Positions 62,836 to 64,000 of a stretch of 64,000 nucleotides of DNA are shown piece after piece (position 1 is the first letter of the stretch; the number at the start of each line of letters is the position of its first letter). The notes below the pieces were generated by a model that was given only the letters and a program-made list of their open reading frames with translations, searched no databases and was not told the origin of the DNA. Location: assembly GCA_032821775.1 (NCBI GenBank), contig JAVLRN010000012.1, positions 1,054,001 through 1,118,000 of the forward strand. The letters are read 5' to 3'. The DNA comes from Sanguinoderma infundibulare (lineage: Eukaryota > Basidiomycota > Agaricomycetes > Polyporales > Polyporaceae). The translations under genes were made by a program, and so were the position numbers.

Positions 62836-64000
62836 TTACGCAACCAAAAACATGCACGCCACTCCGAAGAACATCGCCGCAAACTGCACAGACCCGCAAC
62901 GTGAGTACGAAACACGATCCCAAGACAATAGTATCTGATGGACGCGCAATCACCTCACGTAGCGCTTGCTTGCCGCTTTTGCTCTCCTCCAGCAATCTGT
63001 CGTCAACGACACATCAGCGCTCCAGCAACAGCACCATCCCACAAGTCTGGACGTACGTGGGCAATACCGCCACAGCGCCAATGTACATGAAACCTCCTGC
63101 GACGAACGGAATCACCTGCAGCGCATCACACGTCAGTAGCTTATCCACAAACACACAATCCCAGTGTCTTACTAGATCTGCGAGCTGCACCGTAGTGCCT
63201 AGAACGCCAGCAGCCGTTTGCCGGAGCGCATCCGCAAAGTTGGTGACCTCATTCTCAACTTCCCCAGCCATCGAAAGGTTGCGGATCCCGATGCCCATAA
63301 ACGTCCTGTGTCGGTCATGAGATCCGTCAGCCTCTGGCCACTGTCTGGGAAGACATGTCTCCTACCCAACCTGATTAAAACAGAAGCCACGTCAGAAACG
63401 TGCCGCGGTTATCAAACCACGGCAGGCATGCTCAGCTGAACAAGTCCAAGGCAAGGCATTGCTCGCGGTAAACGTTTCTCTTTCACGTGACATTCTCGGG
63501 GACGGCAAGAGGAACGGGACACGGGCTTTCCACCTGCCTTTCCCCAATCTGTCGCGCGGAAGACAAACGATGACCGCAGGCAGTATCTTCTCTTCGACTT
63601 CTCTACCACCGAAAATCCGAGGATGCTGCCTGCCGTGAACAGGGCCGAAGGACAGAGGTATCCCGGCAACCCAGAACGGGGTCCAGGTCAACGACACGAG
63701 TAGACAATGACGTACGAAAGCGCCGATGGCTGTCAGGAATTGCGACTGCATGGCCTGCTTCTTGGTGAACCCGCTGCGCACGAGGATCGAGTAGTCGGCA
63801 ATCTCGTGGGGTATTTCGTGCGCGAAGCAGGCCAGCGTCGTCGTCGCGCCGATGAGGGGCGATGAATAGAAAGAGGCGGCCATGCTGCAATCGAGCGTGT
63901 GAGATCGGTCCACTGAGCGACGCGAACGTGCGACGCCCCGAACTCCAGAACGAGACGTACGCGAGGCCATCAGTTCTGCGAAGAAGGTTTCCGGCGCGAA
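62836..64000 (-). CDS. ZIP family zinc transporter, KE4-like (partial, N-terminus beyond the right edge)
   Basis: Membrane transporter of the ZIP/SLC39 family. The KE4/Yke4 branch moves zinc out of the ER/Golgi lumen. Exons I can place in gene order: 63975-63961 (15 bases, TDGLA), 63884 to about 63712, one starting at 63629 (SILGFSVVE), one ending at 63173 (VLGTTVQLADL), 63115-63057, 62996-62954 and 62883-62836. The diagnostic metal-binding helix reads TDGLAMAASFYSSPLIGATT, then AHEIPHEIADYSIL, with the HExPHE-type pattern of ZIP helices 4 and 5. VIPFVAGGFMYIGAVAVLPT, then LLEESKSGKQALRE and FAAMFFGVACMFLVA complete the C-terminus. The segment between 63629 and 63173 is not fully resolved. 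The N-terminal half, usually with the His-rich loop, lies outside the window. Confidence 0.85.

Overview
This window is nuclear DNA from a filamentous basidiomycete, most likely an Agaricomycete and possibly a polypore. The genes are cut into many small exons by introns of about 45-75 bases, with fungal GTRNGT donors, CTAAC/CTGAC branch points and short YAG or AAG acceptors. Single-chain urease, fungal-type bZIP and Zn2Cys6 regulators and a hybrid histidine kinase support this. All exon maps were assembled by eye. Wherever a full map is given, exon lengths sum to a multiple of three and the joined frame restores family motifs.

Layout, left to right: a small unknown gene (1.0-1.9 kb, -); urease (3.0-6.3 kb, +); a type I DnaJ co-chaperone (6.9-8.8 kb, -), divergent from an NSUN5/Rcm1 rRNA methyltransferase (9.4-11.3 kb, +); the branchpoint-binding protein (11.7-13.6 kb, -), divergent from the XPB/Ssl2 helicase of TFIIH (13.8-17.2 kb, +); a gene-poor gap; a bZIP factor (20.8-21.8 kb, +); uracil-DNA glycosylase (24.3-26.2 kb, -); dolichol kinase Sec59 (about 27.9-31.0 kb, +); a 22-exon GAF hybrid histidine kinase (31.3-37.6 kb, +); a cystathionine beta-lyase/mevalonate kinase fusion (38.5-41.9 kb, +); a low-complexity protein with a possible PD-(D/E)XK core (42.3-44.2 kb, -); a small unknown gene (45.1-45.9 kb, +); two facing relics of a medium-chain dehydrogenase (46.8-48.5 kb); a Zn2Cys6 factor (48.8-49.8 kb, -); clamp-loader subunit RFC5 (51.5-53.2 kb, +); an MLX/Ino4-like bHLH factor (53.7-55.3 kb, -); an intronless alpha/beta hydrolase (56.5-57.5 kb, -); a gene-poor stretch; a DIPP-type Nudix hydrolase (60.9-61.6 kb, -); and the 3' part of a ZIP zinc transporter running off the right edge.

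Most genes are housekeeping genes (DNA replication and repair, transcription, splicing, ribosome, glycosylation) and do not form one pathway. The accessory-looking stretch is 42-48.5 kb. The most unusual item is the fusion: one uninterrupted exon carries the end of a complete cystathionine beta-lyase straight into a complete mevalonate kinase, with no stop and no ATG between them. That joins methionine biosynthesis to isoprenoid biosynthesis in one predicted 921-residue protein. Other points of interest are a 6-base microexon supplying the D and K of the DnaJ HPDK motif, a DnaJ start codon split by an intron, two GC-AG introns, and a presequence-like open extension upstream of the uracil-DNA glycosylase start.
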